Below are positions 9,852-19,293 of a stretch of DNA of 37,527 nucleotides, in pieces. The notes beneath the pieces are model-generated. The model made no database searches, had not been told where the DNA came from, and saw only the letters and a program-made list of their open reading frames with translations. Origin of the DNA: Bacteroidota bacterium (lineage in GTDB: Bacteria > Bacteroidota > Bacteroidia > Bacteroidales > Prolixibacteraceae). Location of the stretch: contig JAHEYT010000063.1 of the NCBI GenBank assembly GCA_023251455.1, positions 1 to 37,527 of the forward strand, read 5' to 3'. The position numbers and the translations under genes are program-made. Every line of letters starts with the position of its first letter. Positions within the stretch are counted from its first letter, which is position 1.

Positions 9852-11654
9852 TCATTTATCTTTTAGTAACGACCAGTTGCCCGAATAATAAGCAACATCA
9901 AGCCGGTGTTTCAAATTCGCGTCATTATTCAGCAGGGCAACATGGCACATATCTTTGTACAGGTAAAAAGTAAGCCAAAAACCATATTCATAGCGTTCGT
10001 TCATGGTTCGCGGGTGTTGCAAAAAAGCGTACCAGTTTGGACTTACACCCGAATTTTTGGCAACAGAAATTACATCCACTGCCTTTTGCCAGATGTTTTC
10101 AGTCAATTGACTAAAAATACCGACCATATCTTTGTAATTAGATTTCCCGGTTTCGATTACCGGAACCCGGTCGTCGATTCCTAAATCCCAAATGGATACT
10201 TTCTCCTCAAAAATAGAATCTCCATCCAGGTCGTATTCTATGCAATCCAAAAACCCATTGTTATTCAAGTCCGAATAACGGATCGTGGCCCATTTCTCCG
10301 GATCTTTGATCAAACGTTCAGGTAATTTTGCCGGAGGATAAATACCTCCATAGCCCTGAAAGTCTGAAGCGTTCCTGTCAATTCTCCAGGCACCCCACTC
10401 TGCTCCAAACAAATGCAGTCGTCCGTCAAACGGAGCAATATACAATTTGCCTTGGCCTGAATTATCGGTGTCAAATTCACCTCTGTCACCTACTGCATCT
10501 GCCTGCGGATTATTATCGAGACCTCCCTTTTCAGCGCCAATTTTCCAAAGCGATTTGGGTTCATAAAGTTCTACCCGCTCCCATCGGTTGCAATCATCGT
10601 CTTCATCAAAAACAAACCAGCAAAAATTCCATTTCCCCTGCTTGAATATTTTATCATAGGCCACCGTTTGATCAGGATAAACCAAGTAATCTGAATGTCG
10701 CCAGCGGGCATCATAGAAATACTTGTCAGCATCAGCCAAGCCATTCAAATTTTTAAACTTGTGCATCTGATCAGAGTAATCAAATCCTTCGCCCGAAAAA
10801 CGGATATTCATGTCATAATCAAACTGATTTCCCTGGCCATTATCGTTATCCAAATCCCAGGCAATGCTTGTCCAGTCGATTTTTTTCATATAAATCACAT
10901 CCCGCTCAGAATCAATTGAATCGAACCGGGGATCAGGTGCAGCATCCTTTTTAGGCCTGAAATTGGGAGTGTCAACCAAACGGATGGCCATCTCGGTTAA
11001 GCCGTCATTGTCTTCGTCGAAAAAAATAAAAGGGTTTTCCCAGTTGTAATGAAAATCGTTGATGCGAAAAGACGAAGCATGCATTTTCAGGAACAGCGTG
11101 TTCCCGTGATAATCGGTATAGAAATTACTGTGTCCATCGTGTTCCCAAGCCCCCAGCAACAAATCATTCCAGTTAATGAAATTCTGGATTCCATCCCTTT
11201 CGCCCCAGTCGATGATATACATAAAGTCGGACTTCCAGTCGAAGAAGTTTCGCGCATCGGGACTGCCATTTTGAACAACCAACTGTATATCGGCAATTCC
11301 GTCATCGTTGGTATCCGTCCAATCAACCGACAAATCGGAAGGACCTGCAAAAAGGCCATCTTTATTCCGGTCAATCAAAAGGCAATCGTTATCCTGATCA
11401 CCTTCCAGATCGCCGTATTTCATGTCATCATCATCGTCAATCCACATTACCGGTATTCCATCCATGACGGTTGTTTTCAATGCATCAGGATCGCCATCGC
11501 CATCCAAATCAATATAAGAAACCGTTGATTTGTCAGCCACCAAAGGCAATCGCCAGGGAACGAGCAGTGTTTTCTCATTCCAGAATTTTTGCTGGGCCAC
11601 CACACCCTGGCAAACAAAAAAAACGATACCAATGAAAACGAATCCTTTAACCAT
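9852..11654 (-). CDS. Secreted protein with calcium-loop (EF-hand/FG-GAP-like) repeats, unknown function
   Basis: A 600-residue exported protein (signal MVKGFVFIGIVFFVCQGVVA). I do not recognise the family. It is very acidic and aromatic-rich, with several DxDxDG-type calcium loops: DLDGDGDPD (49-57), DTNDDGIAD (114-122), DEDNDGLTE (213-221), and DLNNNGFLD and DLDGDSIFE near residues 450-465. Such loops occur in FG-GAP/VCBS propellers and dockerin- or thrombospondin-like segments. The spacing here is irregular, and long non-repeat regions rich in W and Y lie between them, which could form a glycan-binding or catalytic surface. It lies between the beta-helix gene (42 bp upstream) and the heparinase-type gene, so a role in polymer recognition or cleavage is plausible. 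The ATG start is clear. Confidence 0.7.
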   Translation of the reverse strand: MVKGFVFIGIVFFVCQGVVAQQKFWNEKTLLVPWRLPLVADKSTVSYIDLDGDGDPDALKTTVMDGIPVMWIDDDDDMKYGDLEGDQDNDCLLIDRNKDGLFAGPSDLSVDWTDTNDDGIADIQLVVQNGSPDARNFFDWKSDFMYIIDWGERDGIQNFINWNDLLLGAWEHDGHSNFYTDYHGNTLFLKMHASSFRINDFHYNWENPFIFFDEDNDGLTEMAIRLVDTPNFRPKKDAAPDPRFDSIDSERDVIYMKKIDWTSIAWDLDNDNGQGNQFDYDMNIRFSGEGFDYSDQMHKFKNLNGLADADKYFYDARWRHSDYLVYPDQTVAYDKIFKQGKWNFCWFVFDEDDDCNRWERVELYEPKSLWKIGAEKGGLDNNPQADAVGDRGEFDTDNSGQGKLYIAPFDGRLHLFGAEWGAWRIDRNASDFQGYGGIYPPAKLPERLIKDPEKWATIRYSDLNNNGFLDCIEYDLDGDSIFEEKVSIWDLGIDDRVPVIETGKSNYKDMVGIFSQLTENIWQKAVDVISVAKNSGVSPNWYAFLQHPRTMNERYEYGFWLTFYLYKDMCHVALLNNDANLKHRLDVAYYSGNWSLLKDK

Positions 11655-11696
11655 AGTGTTTATGCCAGCTTTTTGAAATTGGCTTTGTTATTCATT

Positions 11697-13427
11697 TTAA
11701 GGGACAACAACCAATTTTGTAGTTGAAACTACTTTGTTAAACCAAAGAAAATAGAGCCCGCAGGCAACACCTGACAAACTGATCGTTTTATTCCTTTCTC
11801 CGGATTCAAATCGATATGATGCAACTGGTTCACCCGACAAGCTTATTACTTCAAGAGTTGCGGGCTTATTGACTGGTTCAGCCAAAACGATATTCAAATA
11901 ATCTTTGCAGGGATTAGGAAAAACCTTTATTCCATCAGCTCCCGATTGATTGGGTACCATGCCAGTTGCCGGATTATATTCATACGCTCCAATATCAAAT
12001 GCCTGATCCGCATATCTTGTTGATGATCCCTGATGTTTTAAATATTCCTGCATAATGGTAACACCTCCATCAAGTGCAGTTCCCGCATTTACACAAGCTG
12101 AACCGGTTACGAGCTGGTATTCTCCGGATTCAAGATTTTTGAAGCCAGGACTGGTACCTGTTATTGTATTGATATCCGACGTTTCTGCTACATTCTCGCT
12201 TCCTTCAAGCGATTTAACCCAACCGTCATTCAACCAGTTGTTTTTCAGGGCGACAACACTCGGTGTTTCAGGATTATTGTCGTTCAGAAAACTCAACGCA
12301 GCAGTACCGGTTTTATGAAAGATATTGTTGCGAATGTCTACAGATACAGCACCTCCGCTTATGGAAAGAACACAAGTCCGGTCGAAATTTCCGGAGCTGG
12401 TTTTAGGTTTCACATTCATTTGTGTGATGAATGTATTGTTAGATATATACAAAGGGCCTTTACGCATGGGTAATTCACCTCCCTGATCGCCGCCAAATCC
12501 CACCATCTGGTCATCGGCCCAGCCACCAACCGAAAAATCGGTTTTTATCAGAATATTTCCGTAGATGTATGCTTTATTGTAATTAGTGGCAGCAGAAATT
12601 TCAGGACTGGCATCCTGCGCCTCGTCGAGCGAAATTTCCATCCTTCCGCCTTCAATCCAGTTGTACCTGATAACGGTATTGGAAGATCTGTCTTTCAGGC
12701 AATATCCTCTGGCGCCATCGAGCAGCGGCCCATACCGGTTATACTGATAGGTAATGTTGATTGCTTCACAATATGAATTATGCTCAGTAATACTATTTAA
12801 ATTTCCATTTCCGTAGAAGTTATTGCTTTCAACCAGAATGTCCTTTGAAACTGTATTCAATCCATCGCTACTGTTACTTGCCACAAAAAAACCATTTCCG
12901 CAGTTGTGAATTACATTGTTACGTACTGTAATGTGATAACTGGCTTCGATAAAAATGCCGGCAGACATTACATTATATGAGACAGAAGCTCCTGAGCCGT
13001 TCGTAAACTTATTGGGAGTATGGCCATTTCTAATTTCCAGATTCTCCACCACCACATAACTGGCATGATTATCAAACCCGCCAATATTTACAACACCTCG
13101 CACCTGGTTATAGCCTCCGGCTCCTGAACGGGTAACAGCATTTTGCCCGTCAATAACAGGGCGTTCGCCGTTAGGGCCCAATATTCCACGAACAGTTATC
13201 GGGGCAGATTCTGTTCCGGTGCCGGTTATGGCAAATTTTTCTTTATAAGGTGTTGACCTGTAATAAATGTTCACCATATCGCCTGCAGTTAGTGAAGCCC
13301 ATGGAACATCAACAATGTTTTTGTAAGTCTGATCCGGACCAACATTGTAAGTTGTTTGTGCGAATGAGTTGCCTATAAAAGCAAATACCAAACATATCAA
13401 ACCAAAAATAATTGAATTATATTTCAT
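11697..13427 (-). CDS. Secreted right-handed parallel beta-helix protein with T9SS C-terminal domain
   Basis: A 576-residue protein. The start is the ATG at 13427 (MKYNSIIFGLICLVFAFIGNSFAQ), giving a standard signal peptide; an upstream GTG at 13463 adds only a poor extension. Residues of about 25-480 show beta-helix coils (ITVRNNVIHNCGNG, ILVESNNFYGNG, TVIRYNWIEGG, IYGNILIKTD, LYISNNTFIT, VDIRNNIFHKTG), the fold of PL6-type lyases and related enzymes. The last 75 or so residues are a type IX secretion sorting domain beginning at VFPNPCKDYL and ending in KLVVVP. It is the only protein in the locus with such a tail, so it is probably released or anchored at the cell surface. Likely a lyase or depolymerase, activity unproven. 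Confidence 0.83.
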   Translation of the reverse strand: MKYNSIIFGLICLVFAFIGNSFAQTTYNVGPDQTYKNIVDVPWASLTAGDMVNIYYRSTPYKEKFAITGTGTESAPITVRGILGPNGERPVIDGQNAVTRSGAGGYNQVRGVVNIGGFDNHASYVVVENLEIRNGHTPNKFTNGSGASVSYNVMSAGIFIEASYHITVRNNVIHNCGNGFFVASNSSDGLNTVSKDILVESNNFYGNGNLNSITEHNSYCEAINITYQYNRYGPLLDGARGYCLKDRSSNTVIRYNWIEGGRMEISLDEAQDASPEISAATNYNKAYIYGNILIKTDFSVGGWADDQMVGFGGDQGGELPMRKGPLYISNNTFITQMNVKPKTSSGNFDRTCVLSISGGAVSVDIRNNIFHKTGTAALSFLNDNNPETPSVVALKNNWLNDGWVKSLEGSENVAETSDINTITGTSPGFKNLESGEYQLVTGSACVNAGTALDGGVTIMQEYLKHQGSSTRYADQAFDIGAYEYNPATGMVPNQSGADGIKVFPNPCKDYLNIVLAEPVNKPATLEVISLSGEPVASYRFESGERNKTISLSGVACGLYFLWFNKVVSTTKLVVVP

Positions 13428-13587
13428 CGATTTACACTTTAAAATTTGTATGTGAATGCACACTCACTTACAGAATAATATATAAAATTGGACTAAGGCA
13501 ATCTAACTTATACATTAAGAACCGGCACAACCGAATCTTAGTCGATTCATACTCGCAGATAGATTATCCAATTCTTTCGTTTTATAG
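13428..13587. other. Intergenic gap with an interrupted inverted repeat
   Basis: This 160-bp gap separates the SGNH hydrolase gene from the beta-helix gene on the minus strand. The arms gactaag (13491-13497) and cttagtc (13537-13543) are perfect complements, 39 bp apart, and the interval holds a smaller GC-rich element around accggcacaaccg. The gap is long for this operon. It could hold a processing site, a weak terminator or a secondary promoter. No U-tract follows the repeat on either strand. Confidence 0.3.
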
Positions 13588-14415
13588 CTACTTATTATTC
13601 TCCAATACAGCAATCAGCCGTCGGGCGATAACGTCAAATCCCATATCCGACGGGTGAAGACCATCGTAAGTCATATCCATTGCTTCAACAGGATATGGGT
13701 ATTCATCGGTTTCCGGATTGAAAGGAATATCGATGAATAATGGATAGGGGTAGTTTTTGTATTCACTGGTTGCGGGATCTTTCAGGCGTTTAAATTTGAC
13801 CAGGTTTTCGATCTTCAATTCCGGATCATTGAACAAATCAATAACATCACAACTTTCGTATCTGCCAATTTCGCGAATCGCATCAGCAAATGCAGCTAAA
13901 GACTGTCCATCTCTATTTCGGTATGATCCCCATGCATTATTGTTCAGATTACCAATCTGAACAAAATCGACCCGTTGCATAGGCGTAATAAGAATTATAC
14001 AGGCATCTTTATTCAGAAATCGAAGTTTCTCAACAATCAGGCGAAATGAACCATACAAAGTATTGTTCCCAGCATTGTTTTTATAATCAGAAAAAGTACC
14101 GATCGAACGACCTTGCCACCAATCGTTTGTACCAAGAAAAATAGTATAGATATCAGCCTTTTGAATGTTCAGAATGTCGATACTGTCGGCAATGTCTTTA
14201 GAGGTCCAGCCACTGTACCCTTGATTGAAATACGAAATGTTTTTGAACTTGTCGGTTACCATGGTCATGTAACCCTTCGTTACTCTTCCTTCGGTTTCGG
14301 TAGCATGTTCATTCAAGTAAGTAATTGAATCGCCAATTGCTACCCAGCTCAATTGCTTTGAAGTACAGGAAACGAATAAGCTTAAGAAAGCTAAAAGAAA
14401 TGTTAGGTTTTTCAT
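13588..14415 (-). CDS. SGNH/GDSL hydrolase lipoprotein
   Basis: A 275-residue predicted lipoprotein (signal with ...LFVSC, lipid-accepting Cys17). It carries the SGNH blocks: GDSIT with nucleophile S30, the block III Asn in LGTND, and the late D-x-x-H in DGLHPSDMGF. These enzymes remove acetyl or other acyl esters, or in some cases N-acyl groups, from glycans. In this PUL it most likely strips O-acetyl groups, or conceivably an N-acetyl group from GalNAc, outside the cytoplasm. It follows susD after a 75-bp gap holding a strong hairpin, so its expression is probably lower than that of susCD. The length and ATG start fit the family. Confidence 0.85.
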   Translation of the reverse strand: MKNLTFLLAFLSLFVSCTSKQLSWVAIGDSITYLNEHATETEGRVTKGYMTMVTDKFKNISYFNQGYSGWTSKDIADSIDILNIQKADIYTIFLGTNDWWQGRSIGTFSDYKNNAGNNTLYGSFRLIVEKLRFLNKDACIILITPMQRVDFVQIGNLNNNAWGSYRNRDGQSLAAFADAIREIGRYESCDVIDLFNDPELKIENLVKFKRLKDPATSEYKNYPYPLFIDIPFNPETDEYPYPVEAMDMTYDGLHPSDMGFDVIARRLIAVLENNK

Positions 14416-14445
14416 GGTTTAGCGGCTTAAAATATATTCTAAATA

Positions 14446-14476
14446 AACAAATAGCCCTAAATTAGGGCTATTTGTT
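14446..14476 (-). terminator. Perfect 14-bp hairpin after susD (attenuator/stabiliser)
   Basis: The arms aacaaatagcccta (14446-14459) and tagggctatttgtt (14463-14476) are exact complements with a 3-nt loop. On the minus strand the stem is followed by a short T/A run (tattt). It sits between susD and the SGNH gene. It could partly terminate transcription or protect the 3' end of the susCD message, giving more SusCD than downstream enzymes. Confidence 0.75.
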
Positions 14477-14490
14477 ACCTTCTCTGTTAA

Positions 14491-15951
14491 TCAATATCCG
14501 GGATTCTGACCAAGTACCTTTGCGTCAAATTCAGGAATTGGAAATAATGTTGTAGTTATGTGATTTTTCGTCAATTCTTTTCTGACCATATCAAACCAAC
14601 GATTTCCCAATTCAAAACAAAACTCAAACTTTCGCTCCATAATTACTTTGTCTTCAAATGCTTGAATCGTCATACCAATAGTTGCAAGCGACTCGTGTCC
14701 TGTAGCGCCATTAGCGCGGTTAATAACCAAATTAATTGCATTAACGGCCTCAGTTGTCGGCTTTCCACTCACTCTATTGGCTGCTTCAGCATAAACCAAT
14801 AAAACATCGGCGTAACGTAAAATAGGAAAATTCATTGGCCAAACAGCCTTTTTAGCTATATCATTTGCATCAACATACGGATAATTATATTTAGCAATTA
14901 TTGGGGCATATTCAAAAGCCTTTTTCCAGGGGATTAATGTCCAATTGCCATTAGCATCAGGGTGAATCACATCAGGTATATTCAACTGGACATAAGCATC
15001 CCTTCTTGGCTGATCAGGAAATTCATGAGCTGCAAAGATTGTATCCATCGCTCCACCACTATACCCTCCTGAATTCTTTGAAGCCAGTCCAATAGCGGCA
15101 CCACTTGGAGCATCAGTCGTTGCTTCAAATGCAAACATCATTTCAGACTCACGCTTACTGTCAATCTTAAAAACATCAGCAACATTAGGAATCAAAGTAA
15201 ACTTCTTACTATCAATCACTTCTTTTGCAAGTGTAGCTGCCTTGGCGTAATTATCAGGCTGTTTGAGTGGGGCAGTCGCCATGGTCAAATAAACTTTAGA
15301 CAACAATCCTTTTGCAACCCACTTCGTTGGACGACCAGGTGTATTCGCCCATGAATCGGGCAGTGTTTTTGCAGCATCTTCAAGATCAAGAGATATCTGC
15401 GAATAAACACTGGCAACACCAGCTCTTGTATAAGTATTGGAAACGGGATTTGGTGAATCTTCTTTTATTAAAGGAACATCACCATATAACCTTACCAGAT
15501 TAAAATAATTAAACGCTCTAATAAATTTTGCCTGCCCAATAATTTCGGCGAGTTCGCTTTCACTTACACCCGTAATCTTTTTACTATTAGCTGCTCGTAG
15601 TACAGCGTTTGTATTAGCTATAGACTTGTAGGCAGCAGTCCAATTTGCAACACCATAATCGGTTTGCAAAACGATTGGAAAATCGCGGACTCCATCATGA
15701 TTTGAGTCTTTATAGGAATTAAATCTAACATCGTCGGGACCCAAAGTAACATCGGCAGCAGCAGATGCCTGAGACATAGCTCCTACTAAACCAGCTTCCG
15801 CTTCACCTTTGGTGTTGTAAAAATTAACCTCGCTAACTAATGCCTTTGGATTTTCCATCAAATCGCTACACGACATTGCAGAGAAAGCGAAGACACCAGC
15901 TATCATTATTACATTAGATTTATGTATAATGAATTTAATATTTCTTTTCAT
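14491..15951 (-). CDS. susD: SusD/RagB family outer-membrane nutrient-binding lipoprotein
   Basis: A 486-residue lipoprotein (lipobox around FSAMSC, Cys28) with the SusD layout: an N-terminal SusD-like region with TPR-type helices (LAEIIGQAKFIRAFNYFNLVRLYGD, shown by AKFIRAFNYFNL and RLYGDVPL), a variable central region with ligand loops, and a C-terminal RagB segment (PILRYADVLLVYAEAANR and ERKFEFCFELGNRWFDMVR). SusD caps the SusC barrel and binds the released oligosaccharide at the cell surface. It starts 12 bp after susC ends, as is usual for the pair. The ligand should be the galactosamine-containing glycan handled by the surrounding genes, which is inferred. Confidence 0.97.
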   Translation of the reverse strand: MKRNIKFIIHKSNVIMIAGVFAFSAMSCSDLMENPKALVSEVNFYNTKGEAEAGLVGAMSQASAAADVTLGPDDVRFNSYKDSNHDGVRDFPIVLQTDYGVANWTAAYKSIANTNAVLRAANSKKITGVSESELAEIIGQAKFIRAFNYFNLVRLYGDVPLIKEDSPNPVSNTYTRAGVASVYSQISLDLEDAAKTLPDSWANTPGRPTKWVAKGLLSKVYLTMATAPLKQPDNYAKAATLAKEVIDSKKFTLIPNVADVFKIDSKRESEMMFAFEATTDAPSGAAIGLASKNSGGYSGGAMDTIFAAHEFPDQPRRDAYVQLNIPDVIHPDANGNWTLIPWKKAFEYAPIIAKYNYPYVDANDIAKKAVWPMNFPILRYADVLLVYAEAANRVSGKPTTEAVNAINLVINRANGATGHESLATIGMTIQAFEDKVIMERKFEFCFELGNRWFDMVRKELTKNHITTTLFPIPEFDAKVLGQNPGY

Positions 15952-15963
15952 ATTTAATGTTTT

Positions 15964-18900
15964 TTAAAATGTAACATCAATACCTAACGTATATGTCTTT
16001 GATTGAGGATAATTGCTATTATCTATGCCTGCACGTCCATCACTTGACGAGAAAGAACTTGCTTCAGGGTCATATCCGGTATAATTGGTAAGGGTCCAAA
16101 GATTTGCTCCGGCTATATATACTCTAAGTCTATCCATCTTAATCTTGTTGCATAATGACTTAGGTAAGTTATAACCAAAATTTATGGTTTTAAGTCTTAA
16201 ATAAGAGCCATCCTCAACATAATGAGAATCTCTGCCATTTACAGACACATTATAGTCTCCCAGATTATGGTCAAGTCTATATTTAGTCCGCTCCGACTGA
16301 ACAGTCCATGCTGGAATATCTGTATTTTGATTTGTAGGAGTCCAATGATCTAATAAACGCGTACTTGTACCGGTTAATAAGCCCCAATTGTTTTTTTCAG
16401 TAAAAATTCTTCCGGCGTTAAATATCTGATTACCATATACGCCTTGAATTGAGAACGATAGTTCGAAATCTTTATACGAGAATTTATTATTAAAACCAAA
16501 ACTGAACTTCGGCGCGGTATGAGCTATAATTGTTAAGTCAGAAGCATTAATTTTATGGTCACCATTCAAATCTTTATATTTTGGATCACCTGGCATTTGT
16601 CCAAATTTATTTGCCTCAGCTTCTTCACTTGTACTCCAAATGCCTTCAAAAATATGTCCTTTAAGTGTTCCAAGTGATTCTCCCTTTATGAGCCATACCA
16701 TACTATTGAATCCATATCCTCCTCCTTGACTTGCACGTTGAACCAGCTCTGTTATATCCGATCCACTATTAGTTTTTCCAAGATCAAGTATCTTGCTTTT
16801 GTTTGCTGAAAACATGATACTTGTATTCCATTTAAATTTACCAACAATTGGATCGCCCCCTATTAAAATTTCAATCCCCTTATTCTCCATTGATCCAACA
16901 TTCTGCGTTTTGGCTGGTGCAACACCAGAGCCACCAATTCCAGTGTACCAAGGGACTTGACTGGCAAGCAGCATATCCGATGTTTTTTTCTTATAAACAT
17001 CAACAGTTGCGGTTAACCGGTTGCCAAAAAAACCCAGATCCACTCCTGCATTACTTTGTTCTGTGCTTTCCCATTTTAAATTATCATTTAAAGCACTTGA
17101 AAGAATGTATCCGATATTCTTTGAGCCACCGCCATCGTAAGGATAAGTAACGCCACCTAACGATGCCAATGTGGAATAAGGACTTATACTCTGATTACCT
17201 GTTATACCCCAGCCACCGCGAAATTTTAAATTTGATAATACTTCAAATTTCTTGAAGAATGATTCATTTGAAGCAGTCCAGGATACCGCAAGTGACGGAA
17301 AATATGCCCATTTATTGCCTGGAGCAAGTACAGAAGAACCATCAGCTCGATAAGAAGCGGTTATTGCATATTTATTATCATACGTATAATTAGCGCGTCC
17401 CAGATATGAACTAAGTTCTCGTTTGGTAATATCATTTCCGGTAACCAAGAGGTTTGTTGCTCCGGCTAAATTATATATTCCGGTAACATCAGTGGCAAAG
17501 CCACTTCCCTGATAACTATAATACTGAAAATTCTCAACCTGATATTCAGCAACGCCTGTAAGTACTAAACGATGTTTTAAATTAAAGTCTCTGGAATAGC
17601 TTAAAATATTTGAATTTTGGTATCTCGAACTTGTGCTTGAATACTGTGTCCCCAAGCCATCAACTCCAGCTCCTTCAAATGTTTTTCTATTCAGATAGCT
17701 GATATTATTTCCGTTGCCAATAATTGCTCCACCAGTGATTTTCAAACTAAGTCCTTTTAACGGCTTAAATTCTAAATAACCACTAATATTATTACTTACT
17801 GTATTTATTTCATTGAAAGTTTCCAAGGCCGACATAACCGGGTTAGCTCCTTCGTCATGTCCATATCCAGGATTATCTAGATGGTTCCAATAATTACCAG
17901 AACTATCGTACACAGGTGTAGTTGCATCCCACAAATACGCTTCATTAGCAGCCTGTCCGATAACCACGCCACTTCCGGAACCATTCCCAAATGGTGGAAC
18001 ATTTGATATTTCTTTTGTACCTGCCCAATTCAAACCAACACTTACCCATTCATTGATATCTGCATTTACATTCGCACGAAGGTTATAGCGTTTATAGTAT
18101 GAATTAATCATGATACCCTTGTTATCCATGAAACTTCCTGAAATAAAGTAATTCATATGGTCACCACCACCACTTATTGAAAGCTGATGATTGATCAATT
18201 TACCAGTCTTATAAACTTCACGTTGCCAGTCTGTTCCTCCATTTTTTTCAAAATTGGCTACTTGTTCATCAGTAAAAGGTTTAAAACCGCTAGGTGGATA
18301 ATCTTCATCTAAAGTTGCTGAGAATTCGTTTGCTGCACGGGCAAATTGGCCGGCATTCATTACATCAATTACTTTTGTAATTCTTTGAGCGCCTTCGCTG
18401 AAATTATAATTAATTACCGGCTTCCCTGATTTTCCTTTTTTAGTTGAAATCAGGATTACTCCATTAGCGCCACGAGAGCCGTAAATGGCAGTAGCAGATG
18501 CATCTTTTAAAACTTCGATTGATTCGATGTCATTTGGATTCAACGTTTTCATATCTCCACCCTGCAACCCATCGATAACGACAAGAGCATTGCTGTTTCC
18601 CTGAAGCGAATTGCTTCCTCTTACTCTTATTGTGATATTACCTCCAGGGGCACCATCGGTATTTTGCACCATTACACCCGCAGCACGCCCTTGTAAAGCC
18701 TGGTCGGCGCGCATAACTGGTGAAAGTGTAAGATCATTTCCTTTTACAGAACTTATTGCACCTGTTAAGTCACTCTTTTTCTGTGTACCATAACCTACTG
18801 CAATAACCTCATCAAGAGCAGTGATTTCTGATTCTAATTTAACGTTAAAATCTGTTCTTGAGCCAATTGTAACTTCTTGCGATTTCATGCCCACAAAAGA

Positions 18901-19152
18901 AACTTTTAATGCTTTCGCATTTGTAGGCGCTGATATCGAAAAATTTCCATCCGAATTAGTAATAGTACCTACATTGGTACCTTGTACCACAACAGACGCT
19001 CCGGGAATACCACTTCCGTCTTCCGAACTGGTAACTTTCCCTTTCAAAAGCTTTTGCGCAAGTGCAACTTGAACTCCTCCAATCAGGAGAAATACAAATA
19101 AAACAAGTAATCTTCTCATAGATGTTTGATTTTGGTTTGAGAGTTTATTCAT
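15964..19152 (-). CDS. susC: SusC/RagA family TonB-dependent outer-membrane transporter
   Basis: A 1062-residue transporter, a normal length for SusC. After the signal peptide (MRRLLVLFVFLLIGGVQVALA) comes a carboxypeptidase-regulatory-like domain (about 34-95, KGKVTSSEDGSGIPGASVVV). The TonB-box region (DEVIAVGYGTQKKSDLTGA, about 114) and plug domain (to about 230, with SIEVLKDASATAIYGSRGANG) follow, then a 22-stranded barrel ending in the expected aromatic residue (TLGIDVTF). It imports oligosaccharides across the outer membrane using TonB energy, with SusD as lid. It follows the PfkB kinase gene by 141 bp, so it may be read through from the agaS promoter or have a promoter of its own; no good box is visible in the gap. 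Confidence 0.97.
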   Translation of the reverse strand: MNKLSNQNQTSMRRLLVLFVFLLIGGVQVALAQKLLKGKVTSSEDGSGIPGASVVVQGTNVGTITNSDGNFSISAPTNAKALKVSFVGMKSQEVTIGSRTDFNVKLESEITALDEVIAVGYGTQKKSDLTGAISSVKGNDLTLSPVMRADQALQGRAAGVMVQNTDGAPGGNITIRVRGSNSLQGNSNALVVIDGLQGGDMKTLNPNDIESIEVLKDASATAIYGSRGANGVILISTKKGKSGKPVINYNFSEGAQRITKVIDVMNAGQFARAANEFSATLDEDYPPSGFKPFTDEQVANFEKNGGTDWQREVYKTGKLINHQLSISGGGDHMNYFISGSFMDNKGIMINSYYKRYNLRANVNADINEWVSVGLNWAGTKEISNVPPFGNGSGSGVVIGQAANEAYLWDATTPVYDSSGNYWNHLDNPGYGHDEGANPVMSALETFNEINTVSNNISGYLEFKPLKGLSLKITGGAIIGNGNNISYLNRKTFEGAGVDGLGTQYSSTSSRYQNSNILSYSRDFNLKHRLVLTGVAEYQVENFQYYSYQGSGFATDVTGIYNLAGATNLLVTGNDITKRELSSYLGRANYTYDNKYAITASYRADGSSVLAPGNKWAYFPSLAVSWTASNESFFKKFEVLSNLKFRGGWGITGNQSISPYSTLASLGGVTYPYDGGGSKNIGYILSSALNDNLKWESTEQSNAGVDLGFFGNRLTATVDVYKKKTSDMLLASQVPWYTGIGGSGVAPAKTQNVGSMENKGIEILIGGDPIVGKFKWNTSIMFSANKSKILDLGKTNSGSDITELVQRASQGGGYGFNSMVWLIKGESLGTLKGHIFEGIWSTSEEAEANKFGQMPGDPKYKDLNGDHKINASDLTIIAHTAPKFSFGFNNKFSYKDFELSFSIQGVYGNQIFNAGRIFTEKNNWGLLTGTSTRLLDHWTPTNQNTDIPAWTVQSERTKYRLDHNLGDYNVSVNGRDSHYVEDGSYLRLKTINFGYNLPKSLCNKIKMDRLRVYIAGANLWTLTNYTGYDPEASSFSSSDGRAGIDNSNYPQSKTYTLGIDVTF

Positions 19153-19293
19153 AGTATTTATTTTATTTAGTTCAGTACTCCTAATTACCCGATGCTTTCA
19201 ATTCTCATCTTTCTTATCACCAACTTCTGCAACGCATGTAACCCTATTTTAACAGTCAACATTTAAAGCATTCAAGTTCAATCCATTCTACTT

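Noticed and set aside
11049..11528. A 159-codon open frame on the plus strand
   Set aside because: It lies wholly opposite the calcium-loop protein gene, and its composition is what the complement of that gene would give. It has no recognisable motif.
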